From assembly GCF_900142525.1 (NCBI RefSeq), contig NZ_FRBD01000001.1, positions 62,001-126,000 of the forward strand: a stretch of DNA of 64,000 nucleotides, in the 5' to 3' direction. The notes under the pieces were generated by a model. It saw nothing but the letters and a program-made list of their open reading frames with translations. It was not told the DNA's origin and searched no databases. Shown here piece by piece: positions 16,738 to 25,893 of this stretch. Each line of letters opens with the position of its first letter. Positions within the stretch are counted from its first letter, which is position 1. The DNA is from Xylanibacter ruminicola (GTDB lineage Bacteria; Bacteroidota; Bacteroidia; Bacteroidales; Bacteroidaceae). A program made the position numbers and the translations under genes.

Positions 16738-18457
16738 AGAAGTCAAAGCTGCTATAGATGAAAGTCTGGCAAAGCTAAAGAAGGAATATGACATCGAGGT
16801 AGTTGATCGAATCCCATTCCATGGAGGGCAGAGACGACTCCCGGATAAAATATGGCGGATAAATTTGCCTGTAGAAATCAGCGGAAAGGCTGAGTTCTTA
16901 GATGTCTATATGGTTTTTACCAATAGCTTTCCATTCGATATGCCTGCTATAATCTTGCCAGATGATAGATTTAGGTACTTGCCGCATATCTCATCGAATA
17001 CTCAAAAACTTTGCCTTTATGAAGACGGGATAGACTATGATGCAGATAATATTTATGGACTGATAAGAGATAATCTTGATAAGACTAAACATTGGATTTC
17101 TTTTTATACAAGTCGAGACAATACGGATGAGTATGCACGAGAACCCGCCTCTTATTGGGCAGAGGAATATGATGGAGAAGATGAGGTTGATGACTTTTGG
17201 ACTCTAATAGGAAATATTCCAGAGCATACCTGTGAGCTAAAAGGTATTTTCTATGTGATGAAAGATGATAAAAACGGCAAGCAACACTTCGAATTTATTG
17301 TAGCTCCCACAGAAGAGTCGGGAGTACTAGATTACATATCTGATTTACATGAGACAAAAGAATTTGACGCACTTTTTCTGTCATCGTTTGAGAAGTCTGT
17401 AGAACCACCCTTCACGCTAACGGGACGAAGCTTGGTACAAAGACTTAAAGATGAAGATGATAAGAACAGACTCAAAAAATATATAAATAAGCATGGAGGG
17501 GGATATATACTATTCCCAATAGGAACAGACAATTTTGCTGGTGGGGTACACATTATACAACAAAAGTGTAATAGAAGCGGTTTCAGGAATGGAATTATAA
17601 CGCCATATATTGCACTTACAGAGTTTGATGGTAGAGTAAAAAAGATACCGAGACTATTAGTGTCGATATTCTCTGATAGTCGAATAGCTGAACGAACAGC
17701 AGGTGTGATGATGGAGCATAGAAAATTCATAATAGCAGGATTGGGTAGCGTGGGTAGTAATCTCTGTTATTACCTAAACGGGTATAACAATGCTCAATTT
17801 ACTCTTGTAGATAAAGACAAGCTAAACTTGGACAATATTGGCAGGCACTTACTTGGTTTTGAACATAAACACCAGTACAAGGTTTCGGCAGTGTCTAAAT
17901 ACTTGAAAGAATACAGGCCTGACAGAGAAGTATTGGAAGTGAAAACGCTGTTGCAGGAAATGGAAACAGTACAAATAAACAATGCTGATAGCATTTTTAT
18001 TTGTACGGGAGACATAATGTCGGAAAGATGGCTTTTGCAAAAGATGCGGAACGGGGAGGTAAACAAACCAGTTTTCATACTGTGGCTTGAACCTTATGGA
18101 ATCTCCGGCATTATGTTATATGTTAATCCAGAAGACAAAGAATCATTAGAGAGGCTTAGTAAATCATCTCTCATTGGATTCGAGAATTATTGTCTGATTT
18201 CTCCAGATGAATATAAGGATGCAGAGAAACTGATTAAAAGAGATGCTGGGTGTAATGGCAAATATGCCATCTATTCGGGCAATGACGTCACATTCTTTCT
18301 ATCGGCAGTATTCCCTGTTATTGACCAACTAATGGATAGTCCGACTAAATCAAAATGTTACAGATGGGTAGGAAACATAGATATTGCAGCAGAAAAAGGC
18401 ATTGGACTTGTATCAACAGAATATTTAAAACACATGCTACAAGAAATAGAAGTGTGA
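16730..18457 (+). CDS. cap2: CBASS Cap2: E2-E1 ubiquitin-transferase-like fusion
   Basis: A 575-residue fusion. Residues 1-130 form an E2-like domain with probable catalytic Cys95 (TQKLCLYEDG). From about 330 an E1/ThiF domain begins with the nucleotide loop GLGSVGSN (337-344) and the DNIGRH motif. A second Cys, C508 in DAGCNGKY, is a good candidate for the E1 catalytic Cys. Cap2 primes the CD-NTase by conjugating its C-terminus to target proteins, raising signal output. The start lies inside the synthase gene and the end overlaps the Cap3 start, so translation is coupled. Confidence 0.92.
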   Translation: MPEEVKAAIDESLAKLKKEYDIEVVDRIPFHGGQRRLPDKIWRINLPVEISGKAEFLDVYMVFTNSFPFDMPAIILPDDRFRYLPHISSNTQKLCLYEDGIDYDADNIYGLIRDNLDKTKHWISFYTSRDNTDEYAREPASYWAEEYDGEDEVDDFWTLIGNIPEHTCELKGIFYVMKDDKNGKQHFEFIVAPTEESGVLDYISDLHETKEFDALFLSSFEKSVEPPFTLTGRSLVQRLKDEDDKNRLKKYINKHGGGYILFPIGTDNFAGGVHIIQQKCNRSGFRNGIITPYIALTEFDGRVKKIPRLLVSIFSDSRIAERTAGVMMEHRKFIIAGLGSVGSNLCYYLNGYNNAQFTLVDKDKLNLDNIGRHLLGFEHKHQYKVSAVSKYLKEYRPDREVLEVKTLLQEMETVQINNADSIFICTGDIMSERWLLQKMRNGEVNKPVFILWLEPYGISGIMLYVNPEDKESLERLSKSSLIGFENYCLISPDEYKDAEKLIKRDAGCNGKYAIYSGNDVTFFLSAVFPVIDQLMDSPTKSKCYRWVGNIDIAAEKGIGLVSTEYLKHMLQEIEV

Positions 18458-18906
18458 TCGTGGGTGAATGCAGTTTTGAAATAAAGCAAAATGCCTTAAA
18501 TGCATTGAAAGAATATGCCCAACATGACGGAAACGAACTATGCGGGGTGGCAACAGGTTCGCAAATAGGAAATAATGTATTAAGAATCAGCAAAATATCA
18601 CCTCCATGTATAGTTAAAAATGGGCGCTATGGTTGTGAACTTGACTCTGTAAGAGGGAACGAGTTTATCAAGCAAGATTATGAAGTGTCTGGGCAAACTC
18701 GATTCTATATTGGAGAGTGGCATACACATCCAGAGCAGAACCCTCATCCGTCACAGACCGATTATGCATCTATTATTAAGAGTTATGCTTCAGCACAATT
18801 GAGTGTCCCACTATTAGTAATGATAATAGTGGGTACAGAGCATATTTATTTTAACGTATATGATGGAAGTCATTTTAAGGAAATAGAGCCTATAATCGTA
18901 GAATAA
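18454..18906 (+). CDS. cap3: CBASS Cap3: JAB/MPN isopeptidase
   Basis: About 150 residues from a GTG start at 18454 that overlaps the Cap2 stop (GTGTGA). A second GTG at 18460 is possible, and the longer open frame back to 18355 lies inside cap2 and is unlikely. The JAMM metal site is complete: Glu28 (GNELCG), H90-T-H92-P, and S100-Q-T-D103. Cap3 reverses the Cap2 conjugation and limits activation. It is the last gene before a strong terminator. Confidence 0.9.
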   Translation: MIVGECSFEIKQNALNALKEYAQHDGNELCGVATGSQIGNNVLRISKISPPCIVKNGRYGCELDSVRGNEFIKQDYEVSGQTRFYIGEWHTHPEQNPHPSQTDYASIIKSYASAQLSVPLLVMIIVGTEHIYFNVYDGSHFKEIEPIIVE

Positions 18907-18954
18907 AACAATGAATTGATAGTTTTTCGTAAAAATATACAGATAGTCAAAAGA

Positions 18955-18986
18955 CAGAGAGTCGTAAGTGATTCTCTGCCTTTTTT
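18955..18986 (+). terminator. Terminator of the CBASS operon
   Basis: CAGAGAGTC (18955-18963) pairs with GATTCTCTG (18970-18978), with one G-T wobble and a 6-nt loop, followed by CC and six T. It ends 16 bp before the stop codon of the convergent gene. Confidence 0.85.
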
Positions 18987-19001
18987 AAATTGAACGCCTC
19001 A

Positions 19002-19883
19002 TTACAAAAACTCTATGATACCCTGCTGTTCCTTCTTTTCGATACGACGCGAACGATGGAACGACATCGTACCGTTCAAAATCATTATGAGGTCAAGGCT
19101 CTCTTGATCCATAATATCCTCATCGATGAACTGGTCTTCCATGATATAGTCGAGGATTGAGCCATCTGATATAACACTACTGGGCATGATGGTATCAATA
19201 ACCAGGAACTCATGATTGTCATCATCGAGGTCGAGGAAGGTGATATGCATATCGCAGAAATCAATTCTGCCATCTACCATCTTTCTCAGATAGATGTTCA
19301 TTCTGATGTTCCCATACAGACAGCAATCAGACTGGCAATTGAACTGGAGCATGAAGATAGACTGGTCATTGAGATTATGCCACCACCCTATCAGATGTGA
19401 ATGTGTCAGTTCCGGGATGGCCTTACCTATCTTGAAGTGGCCTGACTTTATCACGTTGGTTGCGGTGGCCATATTACGCAACACTTCCAACTGGAGATTG
19501 GACTCGGTAAACAGTCTGTCTTTCTTGTTTAGTCCTAAATGGGCGTTTGCCTGTTCATGCAAGGGCTTCAGGAACTCTTTGTCAAGCCACTCCTGAACTC
19601 GGATAGTATTCTTCTCTTTACTCATGATGTACATCACATAGATGCCAAACTCATCCACAAAGTCCATGTCATGGAACGTCTCTTTTGGATCTTTAGGCGA
19701 TACTGTGTACAGATGACCATCAAGTTTCTCCTTCACCTGTTTCTTCGACAGATTCAGAATGGCACAGAGGTCATCAAGACAGGCGTAGCCATTATATTCT
19801 CCATCATTTACCACTTTGACATTGCCGAACTCCCTATGTGAAAGTACACGGACTTTTACATTTGTTTGCTTTGATTCTTTCAT
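19002..19883 (-). CDS. BRO-N-like protein, function unknown
   Basis: A 293-residue protein. Residues 20-110 resemble the BRO-N/antirepressor domain of phage proteins (EYNGYACLDDLCAILNLSK, later EFGIYVMYIMS and VQEWLDKEFLKPL). The C-terminal 180 residues are not recognised and end in an acidic then basic stretch. It is the last gene of the leftward accessory operon, 29 bp after topoisomerase. A DNA-binding or regulatory role is likely but unproven. Confidence 0.6.
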   Translation of the reverse strand: MKESKQTNVKVRVLSHREFGNVKVVNDGEYNGYACLDDLCAILNLSKKQVKEKLDGHLYTVSPKDPKETFHDMDFVDEFGIYVMYIMSKEKNTIRVQEWLDKEFLKPLHEQANAHLGLNKKDRLFTESNLQLEVLRNMATATNVIKSGHFKIGKAIPELTHSHLIGWWHNLNDQSIFMLQFNCQSDCCLYGNIRMNIYLRKMVDGRIDFCDMHITFLDLDDDNHEFLVIDTIMPSSVISDGSILDYIMEDQFIDEDIMDQESLDLIMILNGTMSFHRSRRIEKKEQQGIIEFL

Positions 19884-19912
19884 TCTTGTATTGTTTGTAT
19901 TATTTATAAATG

Positions 19913-21967
19913 CTATTTCTTCTGACTGAATACGAAGGCTATGTCTCCCTTATCGTCTCTCTTCAGCTTTGCCTTGAACGGCTTTCCATCCTTACACTTG
20001 AAGCCTGACAGTTCACGGGTCTGACCTTTGATGATAAGGTCTGTCAGCTCACTATTGGTCAGCTTCTTTCCCAAGATGGTACGGAAGATATGGAAGTTAC
20101 AGCCTTCGTTCCCACAGTTAGCGACCTTATCAAAGAATCGGATATGCCCATGATGGCATAGCGGACATTCTATCTCTGTCTGCTTACCAGTAAGGATAGG
20201 CTTCAGGTCTGAATGCAGGAACTCGTCAGTCACATGCTTGGTGTACTCCACAATGTCACTGTTGAACTGACTGACATTCATCTGACCTCGCTCGATGGCA
20301 GCAAGTTTTGCCTCCCACATTCCCGTCAGACTGGCATTGGCAATATCCATGTCCCTGACGATCTTGTAGATTTCCATACCCTTGGGCGTAGGAACCAACG
20401 ATTTCTTTTCCCTGACTACATAGTTCCTGGCAACAAGGGTTTCGATGATGCCGGCTCTGGTGGCTGGTGTTCCTATACCACTATCCTTGATGGCTTCTCT
20501 TTGCGCTTCGTCATCGATGTCCTTACCACAGGTTTCCATAGCGGCCAGCAGCGTACCCTCGGTATGCAGCGGCTTGGGTTTGGTCTGTCCCTGCTGCAAC
20601 TCTGCACCAGTAAAACAGATAGTCTCACCTTGATACCATGAAGGAACGGCCATACGTTCTTTGTCATCAGCACCATAGACAGCCCTCCAGCCTTTCTGAA
20701 GGATGATGGTACTCGACACTGTAAAGAGATAGCCTCCGGCATCAACGGTGTAGTTATCAATCTCCTTTTCACAAGGTCTTGAAAAGGCTTCCACCATCCT
20801 GCCGAGTATCATATCATAGATAACCTGCTCATCGGGCTTGATGTCCTTGGTTCTAGGATTAACTCCCGTTACAAGAAGAGCATGGTGGTCTTCTATCTTC
20901 GAGGCATCGACACTACGCTTGGAAGGCTTTACGATGGTATCAACACTTGCTCTGAACTTATCAAAGACTGGATTCTTCAGTAGTCCAGGGATAGTGTCAT
21001 ACACATCATCGGGGATGTACGATGAGCCAGTTCGTGGATAGGATATGAGCTGCTTCTCATAGAGACTCTGGGCAATGTTCAGCGTCTTGTCTGCTGAATA
21101 GCCGTACTTGGAGTTTGCAGCCTTCTGCAGATCTGTCAGGCTGAACAGCAATGGCGGCAGTTCCGTCTTCTGTTTCTTCTCGGCCTTGATGACCTTTCCG
21201 TTACGGGCTTTGCTTGCTGTGTTATAGGCTCGTTCTGCCTGGCCTTTCTCATCCCAATTACCGGCACTTATCAGTTTCACACCGTCGGTTGTGTTCAGAG
21301 CAACCTGCCAGAAAGGAACAGACTTAAATTCCTTGTTCTGCAAGTATCGCTCCACGATCATCACCAGTGTAGGTGTCTGCACCCTGCCAATGGAACAGAG
21401 CGACTTTCCCGTAATGCTACAGGCTTGTGTAGCATTCATACCCACGAGCCAGTCAGCTTCACTTCGTGCCTTGGCAGCAAGAAAGAGATTGTCATAGTTA
21501 CTATCAGGCTGGAGATTTGAAAAGCCATCCTTGATAGCGGCATCAGTCAGACTATTGATCCACAGACGCAAGACTGGTTTCTTGATGTCGAGATAATTGT
21601 AGATATATCTGAAGATGGCCTCTCCCTCTCTGGCTGAGTCAGTCGCACAGATGATGGAGTCTGCATCTTCAAAGAGATGCTTGATGATTTTGAGCTGTTT
21701 CGTCACGCCTGGATCATTCTTATAGGTCTTGCCCTCTTTCTTCTGTCGGGGAATCATCAGGAACTCCTTAGGCAACATAGGAAGATTGCTTTTCGACCAA
21801 CTGTTATAGCCGTAGTTCTCAGGCATGGCTAACTGTATCAGATGCCCGAATGCATAGGTCACCTGCCAGCCGTTGCCCTCGAAGAAGCCATCCTTCTTAT
21901 GGGTGGCTCCTACGATACGGGCAATGCTCTGAGCAACGCTGGGTTTCTCTGCTAATACTACCTTCAT
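19913..21967 (-). CDS. topB: DNA topoisomerase III
   Basis: A type IA topoisomerase of 684 residues from the ATG at 21967 (MKVVLAEKPSVAQSIAR). The open frame begins at a TTG three codons earlier, which I regard as less likely. Toprim motifs are seen (LAEKPS; CATDSAREGEAIFRY). The catalytic Tyr is Y310 in LISYPRTGSS. The C-terminus carries one zinc module (CPLC...C...C) followed by a module-specific tail. Conjugative elements of this group usually encode their own TopB, presumably to resolve DNA during transfer. Its start lies 6 bp after the stop of the preceding gene. Confidence 0.95.
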   Translation of the reverse strand: MKVVLAEKPSVAQSIARIVGATHKKDGFFEGNGWQVTYAFGHLIQLAMPENYGYNSWSKSNLPMLPKEFLMIPRQKKEGKTYKNDPGVTKQLKIIKHLFEDADSIICATDSAREGEAIFRYIYNYLDIKKPVLRLWINSLTDAAIKDGFSNLQPDSNYDNLFLAAKARSEADWLVGMNATQACSITGKSLCSIGRVQTPTLVMIVERYLQNKEFKSVPFWQVALNTTDGVKLISAGNWDEKGQAERAYNTASKARNGKVIKAEKKQKTELPPLLFSLTDLQKAANSKYGYSADKTLNIAQSLYEKQLISYPRTGSSYIPDDVYDTIPGLLKNPVFDKFRASVDTIVKPSKRSVDASKIEDHHALLVTGVNPRTKDIKPDEQVIYDMILGRMVEAFSRPCEKEIDNYTVDAGGYLFTVSSTIILQKGWRAVYGADDKERMAVPSWYQGETICFTGAELQQGQTKPKPLHTEGTLLAAMETCGKDIDDEAQREAIKDSGIGTPATRAGIIETLVARNYVVREKKSLVPTPKGMEIYKIVRDMDIANASLTGMWEAKLAAIERGQMNVSQFNSDIVEYTKHVTDEFLHSDLKPILTGKQTEIECPLCHHGHIRFFDKVANCGNEGCNFHIFRTILGKKLTNSELTDLIIKGQTRELSGFKCKDGKPFKAKLKRDDKGDIAFVFSQKK

Positions 21968-21972
21968 GGCCT

Positions 21973-22407
21973 TCAATCAAGTTGGAACACATCAAGGATG
22001 ACTGTCTCAGAAATGCTGCTGATAGCGGTATTACCATCATTCAGGAATGACTTCACATCACTCTCTGCAGACTCCAGCGTATCAGACTGCACCAGATACA
22101 GCTCAGAGGTTTTCTTCTCCTTACCGGTGGTCTCATCCAAGGTGACAAAAGAAACCTTGGCCTTGAAAAACTTGTCTGCATCCTGATTGGTGCTGATAAT
22201 CTGACAGTAGCCTGCTATCTTGATGTCGGTAACATCAAACTCACCCTCGATATAGGGCTTCAGGCATTCTGTGATACGACGCTCTGCCTCGCCAAAGGTG
22301 GCGGCTTCTACAACGTACTGCTCACTGACCTTCTTCTGAGTGCCATCTTCTTGGGTCTTCTGCATCTTGACTTTGACCTCGAAATACTTGTTGACTGTGT
22401 TTTTCAT
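21973..22407 (-). CDS. DUF4494-like protein
   Basis: A 144-residue soluble protein with two similar halves: EVKVKM..., then VVEAATFGEAERRITE; and KAKVSF..., then LVQSDTLESAESDVKSF. The pattern fits DUF4494, a small family on Bacteroidota mobile elements. Function unknown. The internal duplication suggests two copies of one fold. It is tightly linked to topB. Confidence 0.65.
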   Translation of the reverse strand: MKNTVNKYFEVKVKMQKTQEDGTQKKVSEQYVVEAATFGEAERRITECLKPYIEGEFDVTDIKIAGYCQIISTNQDADKFFKAKVSFVTLDETTGKEKKTSELYLVQSDTLESAESDVKSFLNDGNTAISSISETVILDVFQLD

Positions 22408-22432
22408 TCTTTCTTTTTGTTTTTATGGGTTA

Positions 22433-23029
22433 TTACTTTCCTGTTGATAACATGATTTTGCTGGCAGTATTTCCTTGTTTCTTTTTGGTAGCTGACTTTG
22501 TAGTCTTGTCTGCCTTGCTTGTCTCTACAATGGGCAGGTCAAAGCTTCGGATTACGGTCTGGCAGTCTTTGTCGAGGAAGTACCATCGCTGTGCCTTGTA
22601 CATGCAGCCGTACTTACTCTTACAGATATAGGTGACTCTGACTTTCCATCCTGACCAGGCTCCTTTCTTGCAGTCGCCGAGCATTCCCGAAAAGAGTCCT
22701 GTGGACATACGCATCTCCAAGTCGGCAAGGGTCATGGTATAGGCATCATCCAAGTCAGGCTTGGTCATGTACTCCGTGCGCTCCATCAGAACCTTGGTGA
22801 CGTTGGTAACTGTGCCGAGCATATAGGCCTGCTCCTGCTTTGTAAAGTAGTTCAGACCAAAAGCAGAGTCTGGCTCTGCAATCTCCAGCACCTTCAGGTT
22901 CTGAGGATTCTCCAGTGACTGCTCCAGATGGCTCGATACTAACTTGTTGATCTTACTCTCACGGCTCTGACAGGATGCCAGCAACACTACTAAGAACATG
23001 GCTAATGGAATAAACTTTGTGATTTTCAT
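22433..23029 (-). CDS. Predicted lipoprotein
   Basis: A 198-residue protein. The first 20 residues form a signal peptide ending in the lipobox LASC, so the protein is probably lipid-anchored in the cell envelope. I do not recognise the rest, which is basic near the C-terminus (TKSATKKKQGN). It lies within the accessory operon and may belong to the envelope part of the transfer apparatus. Confidence 0.7.
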   Translation of the reverse strand: MKITKFIPLAMFLVVLLASCQSRESKINKLVSSHLEQSLENPQNLKVLEIAEPDSAFGLNYFTKQEQAYMLGTVTNVTKVLMERTEYMTKPDLDDAYTMTLADLEMRMSTGLFSGMLGDCKKGAWSGWKVRVTYICKSKYGCMYKAQRWYFLDKDCQTVIRSFDLPIVETSKADKTTKSATKKKQGNTASKIMLSTGK

Positions 23030-23084
23030 TTTGCTTCTTTTGTTTGTTATGATATTATTTTATAAGGGTTATACTTGATTATAC

Positions 23085-23909
23085 TTATACCAGGATGACC
23101 TTGCCATCCTCCAACTTCAGTTTCTTGTCGAACTGGCTGCCGTCCTTACGGTAGAAATGAATGACCTCATCTGTCTCGCCCTTATCACAGAGCTGCTTGA
23201 CTTCTTCGGGTGTCACCTCATGACCGTCGATGGTTCGCCAGACGGAGAACTGACATTTCACGTCCTCATTGCTGTAGTTGGAACAGTTATAGGCTCGTGG
23301 CCCGACTCGTATTTCACCGCCACACTGAGGACACTGACAGATGGTGGAGTTCAGCATCACCTTTCCTTCAATCGTGGTGGACAGCAAAGACGAAAAATGT
23401 TTGCCTGCCTTGGAACAGAAGCCGTCAAGAATCTGCTTCTTTCCTGCCAGAAAGTTCTCCACCTCCTGTTCCGTGATGACCCTGTTACAGAGAGTGCTAC
23501 TGATGAAGAAGTTACAGTGCCCTTCATCCTTCTTAAAGTAGTTCTCACAGGCATATCCCTTACCAGTCACTTTGATACGACCTCCACAGACGGGGCAACG
23601 TCCTTCGAGGTAACGGGGAGGAAATGCCAACTGTACCTTGCCTTCCTTGATGACGAGCTTCCCGATAAAGGGCTTTCCTTCTTTGTTGCACATCTGAAGC
23701 TCACCTGTCTCACCTGTTGCCAAGAGTGTCTTAACGTCTTCCTCGGTGATGTTGGCTCCGTGGTACTGTCGGAACACGACGAACTTGCAGTTGTACCATG
23801 TTCCGTCATCATTCTTCTTTGAGTTGTCACATGCCCATCCGAAAGGGTGCTCTGTGATGTGACCCTGTCCGCAAATGGGACAGATGCCGATTGATTTAGT
23901 GCTTTCCAT
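23085..23909 (-). CDS. Stand-alone protein of three topoisomerase zinc modules
   Basis: A 274-residue protein made of three tandem repeats starting near residues 10, 104 and 194. Each has CPxCG, a central G-x-x-C-x-N, a C-x-F, then an EExV helix and a final GK or DGK strand pair. The same module, once, forms the C-terminus of the TopB encoded two genes downstream (CPLC, CGNEGCNF, then DGKPFKAKL). It therefore looks like a detached and multiplied DNA-binding tail of topoisomerase, probably binding single-stranded DNA. No catalytic domain is present. Confidence 0.75.
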   Translation of the reverse strand: MESTKSIGICPICGQGHITEHPFGWACDNSKKNDDGTWYNCKFVVFRQYHGANITEEDVKTLLATGETGELQMCNKEGKPFIGKLVIKEGKVQLAFPPRYLEGRCPVCGGRIKVTGKGYACENYFKKDEGHCNFFISSTLCNRVITEQEVENFLAGKKQILDGFCSKAGKHFSSLLSTTIEGKVMLNSTICQCPQCGGEIRVGPRAYNCSNYSNEDVKCQFSVWRTIDGHEVTPEEVKQLCDKGETDEVIHFYRKDGSQFDKKLKLEDGKVILV

Positions 23910-23966
23910 TTTCTTTTTTGTTTGATTAAAGTGTGTTTACTATTGTTATCCTATTCTTTCTTCTCT

Positions 23967-23994
23967 CTTATTTCTTACATCTTACCTCTTACTT
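23967..23994. repeat. Period-7 micro-repeat
   Basis: Four units (CTTATTT, CTTACAT, CTTACCT, CTTACTT) in strict 7-bp phase; they run into the stop codon of the next gene. Confidence 0.7.
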
Positions 23995-24678
23995 CAACAG
24001 GTCATCCCAATCCCTGATACATGACTCAGCCATCCATCTTCCCTGCATATAGTTGCACCAGGTCTCTGGATCAAGTCCTCGCCAGAGGTCTTCCCATGAC
24101 AAGTACTGTATCTGCCAGGAGAGGATGTAAAGTGCTGAATTGATATCTTCCAGTGAAGATACAATCTTCTCACACAGCCAGTAGCGTTCTGCGGCATTGA
24201 GGAGGTTCACCTTATTACCGTCAACGGTCTTGGTCTTAACCAGTGAGGTACAAAGAGCAGAGAGACTGGCAATCTCGGTATAGACACTCTTCACCTCATC
24301 AGAGACGGCCAAAGCAATAGCTGTACCTTTCAGATGTCCCTTGCAGGCTTTCGTCACCTCATTGATATTCTTTGGTATCTCTACGGTGACAAGTTCTGTC
24401 GTACGCTTCACCTGATAGAGGTTCTGCATCAGTCCTGAGACATTGGCCATATAGTCCAGTACCTTCTTCTCTATGTCATGTAACTGCTGCAACTGTACGT
24501 TCTCGATACCTGTAGCGGCAAGAATCTTTTCCTGCGTGCTGTGTCGGGCATCAAAAAGACTCTTTAAGGTAAAAGTCTGAGTTGTTACGGCTGCCGTCAG
24601 TGCTGGGTCTGTCTGCTGGGCATGGATGTTTGTTACTGCCATCAACAGCATGATGATGGTATATTGTATTCTTCTCAT
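23989..24678 (-). CDS. Secreted transfer-region protein with LDPxTWCN C-terminus
   Basis: A 229-residue protein with a signal peptide (cleavage after about IHAQ). It is mostly helical and ends with LDPETWCNYMQ, then W and DWDDLL. The same C-terminal pattern occurs in the secreted protein at 38448, inside the transfer operon, so the two are paralogues. An envelope or periplasmic role in mating is likely. Its start overlaps the stop of the upstream toprim gene by 4 bp. Confidence 0.7.
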   Translation of the reverse strand: MRRIQYTIIMLLMAVTNIHAQQTDPALTAAVTTQTFTLKSLFDARHSTQEKILAATGIENVQLQQLHDIEKKVLDYMANVSGLMQNLYQVKRTTELVTVEIPKNINEVTKACKGHLKGTAIALAVSDEVKSVYTEIASLSALCTSLVKTKTVDGNKVNLLNAAERYWLCEKIVSSLEDINSALYILSWQIQYLSWEDLWRGLDPETWCNYMQGRWMAESCIRDWDDLLK

Positions 24679-25856
24679 AATGTACCTTTTCTTCTCTTTT
24701 CCCTCAGGTTCTCGTTTCTCTGATACTTGCTCTTTATAGGCAGGTCTTTCATGGGTTTGTTCATTGTCACGTCATTCCAGTCCTTAAAGGCTTTCGGGGC
24801 TTTCCATACATAGATATGTCTTTCCAAGCCTAACTTCTCTCTGACCTTGGGCAGAGTGACTTCCTCTTTCTTCAAGCGGAGTTCATCTGCTCCTTTCTGG
24901 AAGATGATGGTATCATCGGTAGTAATGATATTGACAAACTGACCACTCAGCTGTGACTCCATCCTGACACCATAGAGGATACCGGGGATGTCATTGTCAA
25001 AGCAGTCCCAGTATCTGGCTTGCGGATAATAGTCTGTGATGCCCTTGATCTGCTGACTGGAAAAAGTGCCGCCCGTAGAGACGAATACGGAGGTTTCGAG
25101 AATCAGCCTTGACTTGTTCACCTGATAGAAAGCCATGGCATCATAGCCGCTCTCGAAGAAATAGACATTCTTGGCACTATCTGGCTGTTCCTTTGTGAAG
25201 TCGGCAATCCATGCTGCACTACTGCTATTCGTGCCTGGTGCCTTCTGACGGAAGTTATTATAGCCGCGTAACTCAAAACCTTCTATCTTCTCTGAGCCTG
25301 GCTTGGTATAGGGGAATGCCAAATCCTTGTACTTATACTGGGCTTCGGTATCAGTGACTCGCATGATAAAGGGAAGGAATGTCCTGACAGTTTCTTCATC
25401 AATGCTACGTGCCCTGAAGAAGGACATTACTGCCTCGAAATGCTCTGCTGCATTCTCCATCTGGAAGCGCCCAATGTCAAAGGTCTGGGGCTTCATGTCC
25501 CTATACCTGTCCTCGGCCTTGGTAATGAAAGTGTCATCGCTGGTAAGCTTCGACATGACGGCAGCAAGCATTTCTGCTTCGCTGCTGCCCGTCACGCCAA
25601 AACTATTGATGTTTGCCTTTATCAGACTGATGGCATCGCCGCCACTGGCTCCGTTCCTATGGAAGTAGGTCTGGCTGGATTTGTCGCCCGGGTGACTGAT
25701 GACAATGGAGTCAATCTTACGTCCCCGACCATCACGGATATTGTACTCGACATATTTGCCGACTCCAGCTTTTCTATCGAGTTTATAGCCAAGATAGGCA
25801 GCGACATCATCCACACCGACCTTTTCCTTGAACGCCTTGTATTCTTCAAACATCAT
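24675..25856 (-). CDS. Toprim/primase-like protein (DUF3991 type)
   Basis: A 393-residue protein. The N-terminal part resembles the DUF3991 region of mobile-element primases (DVAAYLGYKLDRKAG, later HRNGASGGDAISLI). The C-terminal part has a toprim pattern: VYFFESGYDAMAFYQ and YWDCFDNDIPG with the D-x-D pair. It could lay primers on the transferred strand, as the TraP primase does in CTnDOT. No zinc finger or helicase domain is present. Confidence 0.7.
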   Translation of the reverse strand: MMFEEYKAFKEKVGVDDVAAYLGYKLDRKAGVGKYVEYNIRDGRGRKIDSIVISHPGDKSSQTYFHRNGASGGDAISLIKANINSFGVTGSSEAEMLAAVMSKLTSDDTFITKAEDRYRDMKPQTFDIGRFQMENAAEHFEAVMSFFRARSIDEETVRTFLPFIMRVTDTEAQYKYKDLAFPYTKPGSEKIEGFELRGYNNFRQKAPGTNSSSAAWIADFTKEQPDSAKNVYFFESGYDAMAFYQVNKSRLILETSVFVSTGGTFSSQQIKGITDYYPQARYWDCFDNDIPGILYGVRMESQLSGQFVNIITTDDTIIFQKGADELRLKKEEVTLPKVREKLGLERHIYVWKAPKAFKDWNDVTMNKPMKDLPIKSKYQRNENLREKRRKGTL

Positions 25857-25893
25857 TTTATCTTTGTACTTTTTCTTTTCTTACTACTTCCTG

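Noticed and set aside
18355..18453. Longer N-terminus of Cap3
   Set aside because: These codons lie inside the cap2 gene and have no JAB-family character; the GTG at 18454 overlaps the cap2 stop, the usual coupled layout.
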